Below are positions 45,738-57,422 of a stretch of 64,000 nt of DNA, one piece after another (position 1 is the first letter of the stretch; each line of letters starts with the position of its first letter). The notes below the pieces were generated by a model that ran no database searches, was not told where the DNA came from, and saw only the letters and a list, made by a program, of their open reading frames with translations. The stretch covers positions 744,001-808,000 of the forward strand of contig NC_081340.1 in assembly GCF_022539665.2 (NCBI RefSeq). The letters are read 5' to 3'. The position numbers were made by a program, and so were the translations under genes. Source of the DNA: Daphnia carinata. Lineage: Eukaryota > Arthropoda > Branchiopoda > Diplostraca > Daphniidae.

Positions 45738-45995
45738 TTAAAGCACGCAAGGTCGTTTGAAAGACCATGAAGGACATTCAGTCCCGTTACCCGATTCATC
45801 TTGCCGAAGATGTATAATTTTGAAGATAGACACAGGAACGGATGGTTCACTCTGATTTGAAGCGTATGACGTGTAAAGTCTGACTAACAGCTCCATTGCC
45901 CTTACAGAAAACTCAGTACCAAATCTAGGTGCGGGGTTTGCAATAAACGGAACAATCAACGGTGGTTGTTCTCTATCGCGGGCCCCGAAACTCAT
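45738..45995 (-). CDS. Uncharacterised 85-codon ORF
   Basis: A small frame whose translation looks protein-like (PLIVPFIANPAPRFGTEF, ELLVRLYTSYASN). No family recognised. It lies between LTR relics, so a retroelement fragment or a decayed exon are both possible. Confidence 0.25.
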   Translation of the reverse strand: MSFGARDREQPPLIVPFIANPAPRFGTEFSVRAMELLVRLYTSYASNQSEPSVPVSIFKIIHLRQDESGNGTECPSWSFKRPCVL

Positions 45996-46567
45996 ACTTA
46001 ATTGATTAGACGATCAAACAATTAGTAGTCCTCAGCGCGTTTTTTCGATGATTCAGTGAAAATGGTATTCTGTGCGCTGTCTGTAAAAATGACAATAATG
46101 GTAAAGATAAAATAAAGCCAGGCATTGTCGCCATGTAAGGATAAATTTACAAAACAATCAAATAATTATTCATCCAAGGAACTGAAACTAATATGCAAAA
46201 TATATTCTTTCGTACAAAAATGACAACTAGTTTCCTCTGAGTAACCTACTCGCTGTCGACTGTCATACTTACTACCTCTTACATGTTTTTTCCTTACAGA
46301 GATTTTCTTCAAAACCTGCTAGTACACCATTGCTATACATTTCCTAGTATTACACTACTGTGTGGTACTAAGGATTAGGTACTATAATCTAACGAATAGA
46401 AAACGAACTGATACAGGTAAGCTTTCAACTTGTATCATCCATTACATTTTAATCAGTATCGCGTCACCTAAATTATAATATTTTCACGGGTACACAATCA
46501 GGAGTGTTCACATCGCATAAGTTTAGGATGTGGATGTCAATCAGTACACTGGTTGATCTCGTCAAGA
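45996..46567. other. No recognisable gene
   Basis: AT-rich spacer between the small ORF and the solo LTR; nothing recognised. Confidence 0.35.
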
Positions 46568-46571
46568 CAGT

Positions 46572-47089
46572 TGTAAGGAATGGCCAGCCGTATTCCTTAC
46601 ATTCCCCTCTCGTTTCTAACGCTTGCAACCTTTTCCCGCCAACCGGTCATCTACCGAGGGCTCTGGTTTTCAACCTTCCTTCTGTTTGGCCTTGAAACTT
46701 GTCAATTCTTCACATAGGTGTTACATTTACATGCAGAATATCTATTGCCTGTGGGACACCTAATCCTAAACAAGCTTGTTTCTTCGTATAAATGTTGCCC
46801 ATTTCCTTTCTGATTGTCAGTCAGTCTACTTTTAGCTTTCAGTCAGCCTACTTTTAAGGTTTCAGTCAGCATACTTCAGTCCTTTGCACAAGTCAGCCTA
46901 CTTTCAGTCATTCTACTTCAGTTGTCATCGCAGTCAGTCCACCTTAAGTCTTCAATAAGTCTTCAGTAAGCCTTTCAGTCTTTATAAACACTTTTACCAC
47001 TGTGCAACAATAAGTTCATTATCACAATATGTCACTATTCCCCATTCTCTCATATCTAAAAATAAGGAAACATTTGACCAATCCCTACA
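46572..47089 (+). mobile_element. Solo LTR, 4-bp target duplication CAGT
   Basis: Starts TGTAAGGAATGG and ends CCCTACA; CAGT precedes (46568-46571) and follows (47090-47093). A tandem CAGTCAGYCTACTTT minisatellite occupies about 46818-46985. No internal coding sequence, so it was left by LTR-LTR recombination. The 4-bp duplication fits a Gypsy-type integrase. Confidence 0.75.
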
Positions 47090-47093
47090 CAGT

Positions 47094-47923
47094 TACTAAA
47101 CTATCTAGGTCTTTGATACGCTCGGGGCTTGCGATTAGCGAACGAGTCTACCATTCCATTACATCTAGAATCTCCTGTTTCTATGTAAGACTATAGAGAG
47201 GTGAGTAGGTGGTTTCTACCCACAACTCTGTATAGAGTAAACGTAACCCATTAAAAATACATCGCGTGACAACATTGCAACGAACGGATCACCAGAAGAA
47301 CAATTTATTTGGGAATATATCTACATTTAACAGATGCAATACAAAACGTTAATATGGAAAATATACTGGAAAAGGGCTCACTGAGAACACAACAGAAAAC
47401 AAATACGATTACCTCCAAACACGGTCAAACGACTAACTTCACACAATACCAACCGAACAAGAGACTAACCAAACTGACACCCACCGCCAAACTCTGTTCG
47501 GCATTTTGTATCTCTTTTCCGGGTGTTGCTTTTTTCGTCGCGCCATGCACTTCCAAATCCAAAGCGAACCTGAAAATGTATGATCACTGTTTCCGTAGGA
47601 TCATGGTTTCTTCGTTATATTCTTAACGAAGGGTAGGCCTAAGGTTTTCTGTGAAAAAAAGAACCGATCTTTTATGTATTCGCTACAACATATATTATTC
47701 GTCGTGTCGAGCAGTATACGAAGTTTTCGAATAAAATAGAATTTCTTGTTCAATAAATTGCGATAGGGTATCCGGTGTTCTGACCTGAGGGGCCTGCGGT
47801 GTTGGGTAAATTGGGACACCAGGGTGGGTCATGTGGGACAGTCTCAGCTTATATTTATAAAATTTAAAAATAAATTGAACTAATTAGTAAGATGCTACTA
47901 CATAAATTCTTTATGTTAGGAAG
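47094..47923. other. No recognisable gene; short GGGAC-motif patch
   Basis: Nothing coding recognised. A patch at 47803-47835 (GGGTAAATTGGGACACC, ATGTGGGAC) resembles the motif set of the miniature element at 6030-6830. Confidence 0.35.
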
Positions 47924-48295
47924 TGTTGCTGACTCCCGTGCAAAGAGTCGTAACAAAGAAGAATGAGGGATGAGTGTTGATAGATATGAAATAAAAATGA
48001 CGATGATATAAAACAAAAAGGGGAATGCTTTATTTCAGAGTTTGAAAGGGACAAAAACCGCACGCTTGCTTGAACAAAACGAGGGGACGAAAAACGAGAC
48101 AACTTGTCTGGGCTTGAGAAAATGAGACGGACAATGACTGTCTGGGTTGACTACTGAATTACTACTGCCTTCACCCTCCAAAACGGAGCGAAAAGAAGAC
48201 AAAAAAAGTCTCACTAAATTTGCGGGCCCATGCCCCCTACAGCCCTGCCCGCGAGGGCAGCACCGTAGGTGACAGCGGGACCCACCGTGACAACA
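47924..48295 (-). repeat. BEL copy B 3' LTR
   Basis: On the minus strand it runs from TGTTGTCACGGTGGG (48295) to GTCAGCAACA (47924), 372 bp, preceded by the same TTGCACC-type junction as copy A. Confidence 0.75.
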
Positions 48296-48428
48296 GGTGC
48301 AATGACAACAAAAAAAGTCAAAGAGCACTTCAGGAGAACATAAACATGATTTCACTTGGTACATTCACAAATTGAGATTTGTGAATGGAGCTTTGGCTGT
48401 AGCTCCATTACAAGCAATATTTACATTT

Positions 48429-51400
48429 TTACAATATTAAAGTTGAACGTTTACGCTGTTGAAGATTCCGTTTTTTCTTCTTTTGCGTAAACCTCTTGTT
48501 CCTTTGCCGCAACCATGATACATAATTTGGCCACCAGCCGAATACATGGTTTTGGATGGTTGGTGAGCTCACTTTTACAACTCGAACAATGTTATCCGTT
48601 GCACTGGGAATAACTTCCAACACTTGGCCCATCGGCCACTGCCCACGCAAAGTATTTGGTTCGATCGCAAGCACTAGATCTCCCACGGTGACATTATGCC
48701 TATTTTCTTGCCATTTTCTTCTCTCGGTTAAGTGGGGAACGTATTCACGTAGCCATCTGATCCAAAAGTGCTGAAGGATGGCTTGACTTTGCTGAAACTG
48801 CATGTTGGTTACGTTCAAGTCTTCCACGTCGGCCAATTGTAGAGGCAAGTGTAAGGAACGGCCAACCGTACTCCTTACCTTCCCCTCTCGTTCCCACGCT
48901 TGCAACCCTTTTCCGCCCTCTTCCGCCAACAGATCATCTGCCGATGGCTCTGGCCTTCAAACTTGCCAATTCTTCACATAGGTGTTACATTTACACGCAG
49001 ACTATTTATTCCCGTTGGGACACATAATCCTAAACGACCTTGCTTCTTCGTATAAATGTTGTCCTTTTTCCATATTGTCAGGCAGTCTACTTTCAGTTGT
49101 CATCTCAGCGAGTCCACTTTTAGCTTTCAGTCAGTCTACTTCTAGCTTCGGTTGTCATAACAATCATTCACCAATTTCAAGTGTCATCTCAGTCAGTCTG
49201 TCTCAGTAAGTCTCCTTTCGTCAATTATCAATTTGGTCTTTGTAAAATACTCGAACACAGTGCAACAATACAGTTCATCATCGCTATCCAATAATTGTAA
49301 GTAAGGAACAGATCTTTTTCGAACCTTACACAAGTATGGGCGAGCTCCATCGTATAGGAAGTGATTTGGCGTTAACGGATCCGGGTCTTCTGGGTCCATA
49401 CTAAGATGTGTTAACGGCCGAGCGTTTAGCAAAGCTGCTACTTCAGCGATTACGGTTCGTAGCACTTGATCCGTAACTAGGCAATTGCCGATACTGGTCT
49501 TCATTGCCCGTTTGCAGGATTGTACAATCCTTTCCCAAACACCACCGAAATGGGGTCCATGGGGTGGAGAAAAATGCCACTCTATTTGTTGGCAGGCCAT
49601 CACCGTTTGGAATTCTTGGTGTTTGGCAACAAGTTCTTCTAGGGCTTGTCGTAACTCTTGCTCGGCGGTGAAAAGTTTGTCCCATTGTCGCTGTAAACGA
49701 CCTTGGGTTTTCCACGTTGGCTAACAAAACGGGAGAAGCAGAGTAAAAACTCCTCCATACTGAGCCCGTTGGCCACTTCCAGGTGAACTGCTCGTGTGGT
49801 GAAGCACGTGAATAGGCTGATCCAACGTTTTTCATGTCTTCTTCCCCGTCCACCAACTCTTACGGTCAAGGGACCAAAGTAATCGATCCCTGTGTACGTG
49901 AACGCGGGCAGATGAGGCGTTAAACGATGTACTGGAAGGGAAGCCATCAACCGCGGGCTGGGCTTCGCCGACGTGCGCTTGCAAGGCCAGCAGTTGTTGA
50001 GTACGGATCTTACCGCTTTACGTCCAGAGAGTATCCAATAGCGAGAACGGAGGTCAGTTAGCAAGCTCTCTGTCCTGACGTGCATGTTTCTAACGTGGGG
50101 ATCCCAAATTATCCTTTTCGTTAAAGGTTGAGATGCTGGTAGAATTATGGGGTGTTTGGCTGCACAGTCGATCGGCGCTTGAAGTATACGTCCGCCAATT
50201 CGCATCTGTCCAGCTTCATCCAAGAAGGGCTGGAAGGTGCGAAGTTTTGATCTGAGTGGTAATTCCAGATGCTTGCGGAGGGCGTAGACTTCTTCAGCAA
50301 AGGCCAATTCTTTCGCGCGTACGATGCATTTCGTCAATGACGTTACCATTTCTCCTACTGTTAACTCTCCGGCAATTGGTTTTTCATCACGTAGTTTTGC
50401 TCTAGCGTTGTTGGCAAACCTTTTACTCCAGGCCAGCACTCGTTGAAGTCTCAACAGACTGGAGAAACGTGTGACGCATCGGTCGATGACATGATTCTCG
50501 TCTTCCGTTTTGACTGCCAGGACGCGGATTACATTTACGTCTCGTTCTTCCGGCTCCGTAATCTCTTCCCAAGTGTACCACTCTGAGGGGTCTAGGTTCA
50601 GGAACGAAGGTCCTCGATGGAAGTAGACCAAATCGTTGATGTCCTTTGGGTCGATACCCCTGCTGCAGAGATCCGCTGGGTTTTAGTCTTCCGCAACGTG
50701 ACGCCATTGTCGACGACCCGTGTTTCGGAGTATTTTTCCGATACGGTTGTTGACGAAGACTTCAAATCGGCATGTCTTTGAATGGATCCACCGCAGCACC
50801 GTTTGTGAGTCTGTGTGGAAGGTCACTTGCCGCAAATCGATCTCCAGCTCACGGCAAATCGTGAGGACGATGTTGAGACCTTCTACTGCCGCTTGTAGTT
50901 CCAAACGTGGTATCGTGAGACCTTTCACTGCGTTTTCGACATGACGAATGACACGTTGACGGACTGGTCTTCAAATACAGTGCGGAAGTAGGCTACTGCT
51001 CCGTACCCTTTGGAGCTTGCATCCGTGAAGACGTGAAGGTTCTGTTGAGTCCAACGTCCTCGTTTGAAACGGAAGCATCTCGGCACTGATAGCGACTCCA
51101 AATTTTCCAGATGGTCGTACCAGCAATAGAAACGTTGATTTAACGTTTCCGGTACTACGTCGTCCCAACCGATCCGTTCTTCATTTGTCCAGATGTCTTG
51201 GAGTAGTGACTTCATTACGAAGATGACAGGTGTGACAAGTCCCAACGGGTCATAGACGCTAGAGATGCGCTTCGTGAGTGTCACGTTGTTTGGCGGCTTC
51301 CGAATCTTGAAAGTCAGCATATCTCGCTCGCTGTCCCACATTACTCCAAGGGTTCTTTTGACGGGGAGTTCCTCCAAGTCCAGATCCAGTGTGTGGTGAC

Positions 51401-52710
51401 GCGAGGCCGAATTCTCGTAGCGCTGCTATCACCGTTCTAGATGACGACGTCCATTTGGTCAAGTTGAATCCCCCTAACTCGAGGAGGGACTTCATTTGGC
51501 GGGACCGTTTGATGACCTCGTCTTCGGAGTCGAATGAGTCGAGATAATTGTCGACGTAGAAATTACGTCGAACGCTATCGGCTACGTCTGGAAACTGGCG
51601 GCGGTGGTCATCGGCCGTCTTGCTGAGGGCGAAGATGCAGCTCGTTGGGGAGGATATGGCTCCAAATACGTGCACCGTCATCTGGTACGTTAATGGAGCT
51701 GTAATACTGCCAGGAGTCCGGTAGAGAAATCGGAAGGCTGCCTGGTCTTCGTCGGGGACTTTCACTTGGTGAAACATTTTCTCGATGTCTGCTCCGACTG
51801 GCACGAGGTTGCAGCGGAATCGGATGAGCACACCGAGCAAGCTAACGAGTATGTTAGGTCCCCGAAGCAAATTTTGATTTATCGATGTGCCACCGAACTC
51901 AGCAGCTCCATCGAATACGACTCGAACTTTGGTTGATGAGCTGGAAGGGCTCGCGACCCCGTGATGTGGTAGATACCACGTTTTGTTAGTCTCCGTCTGG
52001 GCTTCTTGGGTCGTTAGGAGTCGGGAATGTTTTAAGCCGATGTACTCCTTGACCACTGCATCGTACTTCTTAGCAAACTCCTCGTCTCGGTGAAAACGTC
52101 GTTCGAGAGCGTAGAGCCTCTTCAATGCAGCTGCCCGATTGTTTGGGAGGGTTCCGTCGTCGGCTTTCCACATTAAGCCGACTTGATACTGGTTACCGAT
52201 ACGTTTTACTGACGATTCGAGGATGCGTTTCCCACGTAGATCATCCTCGGATAGAACGGGTGGTTCTATTTCTACTTCGTAAGCCTCGAGTTGCCAAAAC
52301 TTCTTCACCAGCTCGTTCAGGTCCTCGGTACGTTCCTCGGTGGCCAGATGAGCGATGAACGGGCGTCCGTCTTGTGGCGGGCCCGTTTGTCCACCCAAAC
52401 ACCAACCAAACGGCGTCTTGAAGGCGTTGGGCCCAGTCGTTCCAGCCGGCGGCTTGATGAAAGCTACATGATCGTGGGCCTCGGCGATGTCGATTCCTAT
52501 CAGCACGGTCACGTCTTCTTCTTGAACAGTCGGGACGGCAATACCACGTAGGTGCGTCCGTGACTCCAACTGTCGAGGGTCGATTGGCGAATTCGGCGTC
52601 ACCTTCAAATTGTCGACGGCGTAAGCGTGTTTGACTTCAAACTGGCTATTACCATCACGAGACGTTAGGGCGAAGTTTACTACGGAAGCCGTAACGTTAG
52701 ACATGGCTCC
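48429..52710 (-). pseudogene. pol: BEL pol (copy B): protease end, RT, RNase H, integrase
   Basis: Reading down the minus strand, a long frame (to 51259) carries DVTVLIGIDIAEAHDHVAFI, VGADIEKMFHQVKVPDEDQ and FYVDNYLDSFDS (again YVDN, not YVDD). A frameshift near 51395 is followed by VFTDASSKGYGAVAYF, then LELQAAVEGLNIVL, an integrase finger (HVRNMHVRTESLL...CWPCK), GIDYFGPLTV, SDNGTNF and GVWERIVQSCKRA. The terminal domain near 48720-48480 (LVLAIEPNTLRGQWPMGQV) is separated by a solo LTR at 48850-49330. Frameshifts at about 51395, 50925, 50683 and 49650 plus the two insertions make it non-functional. Confidence 0.75.
48850..49330 (+). mobile_element. Solo LTR inside BEL copy B, 4-bp target duplication CAAG
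   Basis: TGTAAGGAACGG...GAACCTTACA, flanked by CAAG at 48846-48849 and 49331-49334. It interrupts the pol frame between the RPYL and LQLADVEDLN segments. It aligns with the solo LTR at 46572-47089, including a shorter CAGTCAGTCTACTT repeat region (49080-49210). Confidence 0.8.
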
Positions 52711-52914
52711 TGTTGAAATACCAATTTCCATCTCATGTGGTGAGAAGAGGCTTCCACTTTATGTAACCATGTTGCCCTGATTCCTCTTTACGTATGTCAT
52801 ATGTCAGTGTTGAAAAGTCTATCTGGATCTATGTGGCAATTTCTGTGGTATCAGTCTATTCATAAATATAAAGCAAGTAAGGTGTTAACTCTTGTATGTA
52901 TACTTTGTTTAACA
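52711..52914 (+). repeat. Copia 5' LTR
   Basis: TG...CA ends, 204 bp, no obvious canonical TATA; AAATATAAAG lies at 52865-52874, 40 bp from the right end. Confidence 0.9.
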
Positions 52915-52928
52915 GGTTATGGGCCCAG
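52915..52928 (+). promoter_or_regulatory. Primer site matching the initiator tRNA-Met anticodon arm
   Basis: GGTTATGGGCCCAG is the sequence used by Drosophila copia, complementary to the internal half of tRNA-iMet (not the CCA end), so priming by a cleaved tRNA half is expected. Confidence 0.75.
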
Positions 52929-52995
52929 TTATTTGAACGCATACTGTAACATAAAGAAAACTACATTCGAGTATAAACTTTGCCTATCGTTTAGC

Positions 52996-55900
52996 ATGAC
53001 TTCTAATCCAATCAAGGAAATGAGTCACGTTGCTAAGTTCGACGGCACGAATTTCCAATTCTGGAAGTTTCAGATCACCCTCTTGCTAGAACAGCATGAT
53101 CTGATTGAAATTGTCACTGGTGCATCCAAGGCACCTTATCCAATCATTGAAGCAGCAACTCAAGTCGTGACAAACTCAGTTGCCGTTAAGACCTGGAACC
53201 AACGAGACAGCACTGCTAGAAATTTCATAGTCTTCACAATGGAATCCCAACAGGCACGGTCAATGATGACATGTAAATCAGCAAAGGAGACGTGGACACG
53301 TCTGACAGACCAGTATGAACAGGTGGCCTCAGAAAACAAGCACTTTCTTCGGCAGAGATTCTATCAGTACGAGTTCAACAAAGAGCATGACATTGCTGCA
53401 CACATCACCATGATTGAGTCAATGGCAAACCAATTGAATGATATGGGGGCGAGTGTTGACGAAGTTGACATTGTAACTAAGATCATTGTCACCCTTCCTC
53501 CCAGCTACAAGCATATAATATCAGTATGGGACAACATGGATGACAGCAAGAAAACGTTGCAATCTTTGAGGTCACGCCTTTTTAAGGAAGAAGCTCGTAA
53601 CAAAGGTTGCCAAGAAGAAGATGGTGTCAACGCTACATTCTTTGCCAAGAAACAAGAGATTCCTAGTCAACAGTCTACATATCCACAATCTGCAGCTGCT
53701 CGCCTTCCATCACAGCAACCAGGGCAACATTCATTCGGTCGTGGACGAGGATTCAGAAAGAGAAACTGCAACTACTGTGGTGGAAAGAACCACTGGGAAA
53801 GCCAATGTTGGACGAAGAAAGAACATATTGAAAATGGAATTCCTAATGGATCTCAGCCGCTACATGCCCAATTTGCACAGTTCAAGCCTCAAGGACAACC
53901 CGACTGGCCGGGAGATTACGCTTTTACAACTCTCCCAGGTGGCATTAAATTTGAAGATAACTTTAGAGACAACTGGTATGTGGACTCTGGCTGTACTATT
54001 CATATGTCGGATCAGTTTCATCTATTTACAAACTATCAAGCGGTCAAGAGTGGAAGTTGGCCAGTGAAAGGAGTTGGACATAATAACAATCTGCTGCAAG
54101 CTAAAGGAATGGGAGACATTACAATCCAAACCAATGTCAATGAAGAATGGCATTCAGGTATCCTAAGGAATGTGCTATTTGTTCCTGGCTTAGGCGTCAA
54201 TCTTTTCTCCGTCCGATCTGCAACAAGAGCAGGCTTACTCGTCTTGTTCAACAATGACCGAGTTATCATCTCTAAGGGTGAGAAGATTGTGGCGGTCGGC
54301 GAAAGTTTCTCCAATCATCTATATCGTCTGAATATACGAAGTGACAAGAACCATCTCCTTCACGCTGAATATCCGAAGATCGGACAGAATTCAGATTGTC
54401 AACAAATTGCATTCCATGTGCTATCCAGAGCAGAAGCTCAACCTCTTCACCTGTGGCACCACCGCCTAGGACACACAGACACAAAAACCATCCGGAAGAT
54501 GGAGTCAGAGAAGTTGGTGGATGGGCTTATTATCAAACGTAGTGATACATCTGCTGCGCCATTCTGTGAAGGTTGCGCACTAGGCAAACATCATAGGTTG
54601 CCATTTCCGACTGGAGGGAGAAAACGAGCCAATAGGATAGGAGAGCTCATCCATTCAGATGTGTGCGGACCCATGTCAAAACCTTCACCTAAAGGAGCCA
54701 AGTACTTTGTTATATTCAAAGACGATTTTAGTGGCTATGTCTTCATATATTTTATCAAACTAAAATCTGAGGTAGAAGCACTTTTTAGACAACTAGTTCA
54801 ACGCATCTTGGTAGAAACTGGTCATCACGTGGTCACCCTTCGCACAGACAACGGTGGGGAATATTTCAGCAACACATTTGAAGAGTGGTTAAAGGAGAGA
54901 GGAATAAAGCACGAATCAAGCGCCCCAAAGACACCAGAACAAAACGGAGTGTCGGAAAGATCCAACCGGACCATTGTTGAACCAGCCAGGAGTATGTTGC
55001 ATGCCGCAGGTCTTCCAATTGAACTTTGGGCGGAGGCCTCCAATACTGCTGTTTACATCAAAAATCGAGTTGTGTCAAGGAGTCGAGAAGGGAAAACGCC
55101 TTATGAGATCTGGAAAGGTATCAAGCCCAATTTTTCTCATCTTCGAGTGTTTGGAGCAGATGCCTATGTTCATGTACCAAAGGATGAACGAACTAAATTT
55201 GATCCGAAGGCAATTAAGTGTATACATGTTGGGTACTGTGAAACCCAGAAGGCTTTTAGACTATGGGATCCAGCCACTAGGAAAGTGAGGATCAGTAGAG
55301 ATGTCCTCTTTAACGAAGAGAAATTCTGTTCTATTAAATCAAGAGAATTTAGTTTCAGCGATTCTCCACTGGTATATCCAGAACCTATACCATTGGTTCC
55401 AGAAAATTCAATATCAGACCCATCTGGAGCATTGTCGTCTGAAAAACAATTGTCTTTGAATCCAGATCAATCATCTGAAGCCCAAGAAGCACCGGTTGTT
55501 ACCATCGATCCAGTTGCAATGAATCCAAGAAAAAAGAAACAAGTTACCATCATCACTCCCAGAGAGGAAAAACCACTTGGAACAAGAATCAGAAACAAAC
55601 CCAACCGGTGGATAGAAGAATCTCAAACTGAAAAATATGCAATACTAGATGTTGAAGAACCGGAAACGGTTGAAGAAGCTCTCAACTCAGCTCAATCAGA
55701 GAAGTGGATGGTAGCCATGGATGAAGAGTATAAGTCACTTGTGAAGAACAACACCTGGACAATCTGCAGTTTACCAGCTGGGAGAAATGCAATCAGGAAC
55801 AAGTGGGTGTTTAAGATTAAGACCGGGGTTGAAGATAAATATAAGGCTAGGCTTGTCGCGAAGGGGTTCACACAAAGACCTGGCATTGACTACGAAGAAA

Positions 55901-57204
55901 CCTATTCTCCAGTAGTGAGACATGACTCTCTGCGTACCGTACTTGCAATCACAGCTGCTGCAAACCTTGAGATGGTGCAATTGGATGTGAAGACAGCCTT
56001 TCTGAACGGGGATCTTCATGAAGAACTCTATATGTTTCAACCAACGGGATTCGAAATTGAAGGGCAAGAAAATCTGGTGTGCCGACTGAACAAATCACTG
56101 TATGGTTTAAAACAAGCTTCGCGTTCCTGGAATGAGAAATTCAACAACTTCTTGGTGCAGTATGGTTTCTCACAAAGTAAAGCAGACCCGTGTGTTTACA
56201 CGATTAGAACAGAAACCGAACTAACCATAATGGCCATATGGGTCGATGACGGAGTCGTTTGCAGTTCTCTACAATCAAGACTGGAAGACATTGTCCGCTA
56301 CCTTGAGAGTGTGTTTGAAATGACTCACGGTGATGTAGAATGCTTCGTGGGGATCGAAATAAGAAGAAATCGAGAAAAGGGCCTTATTCATATCAATCAA
56401 GAAAAATACATCGAGAAGATCCTCAAGAAATTTCATATGGAAAAATGTTATCCCAAATCCGTACCGGCAGACCCACATGCAAGATTGTCCAATAATGCAG
56501 AAAGAGACCCGAAGGATTCATTTCCGTTTAGAGAAGCAGTTGGATCCTTGATGTTTGCGGCCACTTGCACAAGACCTGATATTGCATTTGCAGTAAATCA
56601 AGTTGCACAATTCTCAAATAATCCAGCAAAGGCACATTGGGAGGCAGTGAAGAGAATTCTTTCGTATCTTCGAGGCACCATCACTGCTGGAGTCTGCTAT
56701 GGAGGAGTACAGGAAAGTAACATGCTGATAACATACTCGGACTCGGATTACGCTGGCGATCTCGTCACTAGGAAATCAACAACTGGCATTTTCTGTTTTC
56801 TCAATGGTGGCCCAGTGTCATGGTCAAGCCGTCGTCAGGACTGTGTATCTCTTTCGTCTACTGAAGCGGAATATGTCGCTGCCAGTACAGCCACAAAGTC
56901 AGTCATGTGGTTTCGGCAACTACTGGGTGACATTGGATTTGAGCAGAAGTCACCTACTACTTTGTTGTGTGATAATCAGGGTGCAATCAGCTTGGTGAAA
57001 AACTCTGGGCATCAAGCGAGAACAAAGCACATAGACGTTAAGTACCATCACATTCGCAACATGGTCGAGGAAGGAGTCATCCACATTGAGTACATTCACA
57101 CTTCACAACAACTAGCAGATATTTTAACAAAGCCTCTGGATGGACAGCTCTTCAGTCGACTACGGGAAGAAAGCAACATAGTTGATTTTAATCATGTGAT
57201 GTAA
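52996..57204 (+). CDS. Copia gag-pol polyprotein
   Basis: One frame of 1402 codons from ATG 52996. An earlier in-frame ATG at 52801 lies inside the LTR, and MTSNPIKEMSHVAKFDGTN is the usual Copia gag start. Order by residue of this start: gag (about 1-215), zinc knuckle CNYCGGKNHWESQC (about 257), protease DSGCTIHM (about 331), pre-integrase HH-CC finger (LHLWHHRLGH...CEGCALGK), integrase core (HSDVCGP, TDNGGEYFS, PEQNGVSERSNRT), RT (LVAKGFTQRPGIDYEETYSP, QLDVKTAFLNGDL, IWVDDGV where YVDD is usual), RNase H (TYSDSDYAGD, SSTEAEYVA, CDNQGAISL, TKHIDVKYHHIR). No stops. Proteolytic processing by the internal protease is expected. Confidence 0.93.
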   Translation: MTSNPIKEMSHVAKFDGTNFQFWKFQITLLLEQHDLIEIVTGASKAPYPIIEAATQVVTNSVAVKTWNQRDSTARNFIVFTMESQQARSMMTCKSAKETWTRLTDQYEQVASENKHFLRQRFYQYEFNKEHDIAAHITMIESMANQLNDMGASVDEVDIVTKIIVTLPPSYKHIISVWDNMDDSKKTLQSLRSRLFKEEARNKGCQEEDGVNATFFAKKQEIPSQQSTYPQSAAARLPSQQPGQHSFGRGRGFRKRNCNYCGGKNHWESQCWTKKEHIENGIPNGSQPLHAQFAQFKPQGQPDWPGDYAFTTLPGGIKFEDNFRDNWYVDSGCTIHMSDQFHLFTNYQAVKSGSWPVKGVGHNNNLLQAKGMGDITIQTNVNEEWHSGILRNVLFVPGLGVNLFSVRSATRAGLLVLFNNDRVIISKGEKIVAVGESFSNHLYRLNIRSDKNHLLHAEYPKIGQNSDCQQIAFHVLSRAEAQPLHLWHHRLGHTDTKTIRKMESEKLVDGLIIKRSDTSAAPFCEGCALGKHHRLPFPTGGRKRANRIGELIHSDVCGPMSKPSPKGAKYFVIFKDDFSGYVFIYFIKLKSEVEALFRQLVQRILVETGHHVVTLRTDNGGEYFSNTFEEWLKERGIKHESSAPKTPEQNGVSERSNRTIVEPARSMLHAAGLPIELWAEASNTAVYIKNRVVSRSREGKTPYEIWKGIKPNFSHLRVFGADAYVHVPKDERTKFDPKAIKCIHVGYCETQKAFRLWDPATRKVRISRDVLFNEEKFCSIKSREFSFSDSPLVYPEPIPLVPENSISDPSGALSSEKQLSLNPDQSSEAQEAPVVTIDPVAMNPRKKKQVTIITPREEKPLGTRIRNKPNRWIEESQTEKYAILDVEEPETVEEALNSAQSEKWMVAMDEEYKSLVKNNTWTICSLPAGRNAIRNKWVFKIKTGVEDKYKARLVAKGFTQRPGIDYEETYSPVVRHDSLRTVLAITAAANLEMVQLDVKTAFLNGDLHEELYMFQPTGFEIEGQENLVCRLNKSLYGLKQASRSWNEKFNNFLVQYGFSQSKADPCVYTIRTETELTIMAIWVDDGVVCSSLQSRLEDIVRYLESVFEMTHGDVECFVGIEIRRNREKGLIHINQEKYIEKILKKFHMEKCYPKSVPADPHARLSNNAERDPKDSFPFREAVGSLMFAATCTRPDIAFAVNQVAQFSNNPAKAHWEAVKRILSYLRGTITAGVCYGGVQESNMLITYSDSDYAGDLVTRKSTTGIFCFLNGGPVSWSSRRQDCVSLSSTEAEYVAASTATKSVMWFRQLLGDIGFEQKSPTTLLCDNQGAISLVKNSGHQARTKHIDVKYHHIRNMVEEGVIHIEYIHTSQQLADILTKPLDGQLFSRLREESNIVDFNHVM

Positions 57205-57217
57205 AATTGAGTGGGTG

Positions 57218-57422
57218 TGTTGAAATACCAATTTCCATCTCATGTGGTGAGAAGAGGCTTCCACTTTATGTAACCATGTTGCCCTGATTCCTCTTTACGT
57301 TATGTCATATGTCAGTGTTGAAAAGTCTATCTGGATCTATGTGGCAATTTCTGTGGTATCAGTCTATTCATAAATATAAAGCAAGTAAGGTGTTAACTCT
57401 TGTATGTATACTTTGTTTAACA
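57218..57422 (+). repeat. Copia 3' LTR
   Basis: 205 bp, matching the 5' LTR except for one inserted T (TTACGTTATG versus TTACGTATG). Confidence 0.9.

Larger units (their letters stand above)
52711..57422 (+). mobile_element. Copia retrotransposon, full length and young
   Basis: LTRs 52711-52914 and 57218-57422 (204 and 205 bp, TGTTGAAATA...TTTAACA) differ in my reading only by one T insertion. Target duplication GCTCC at 52706-52710 and 57423-57427. The primer site GGTTATGGGCCCAG follows the 5' LTR directly, and a purine-rich GAGTGGGTG precedes the 3' LTR. One uninterrupted gag-pol frame. All features of a potentially mobile copy are present. Confidence 0.92.
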
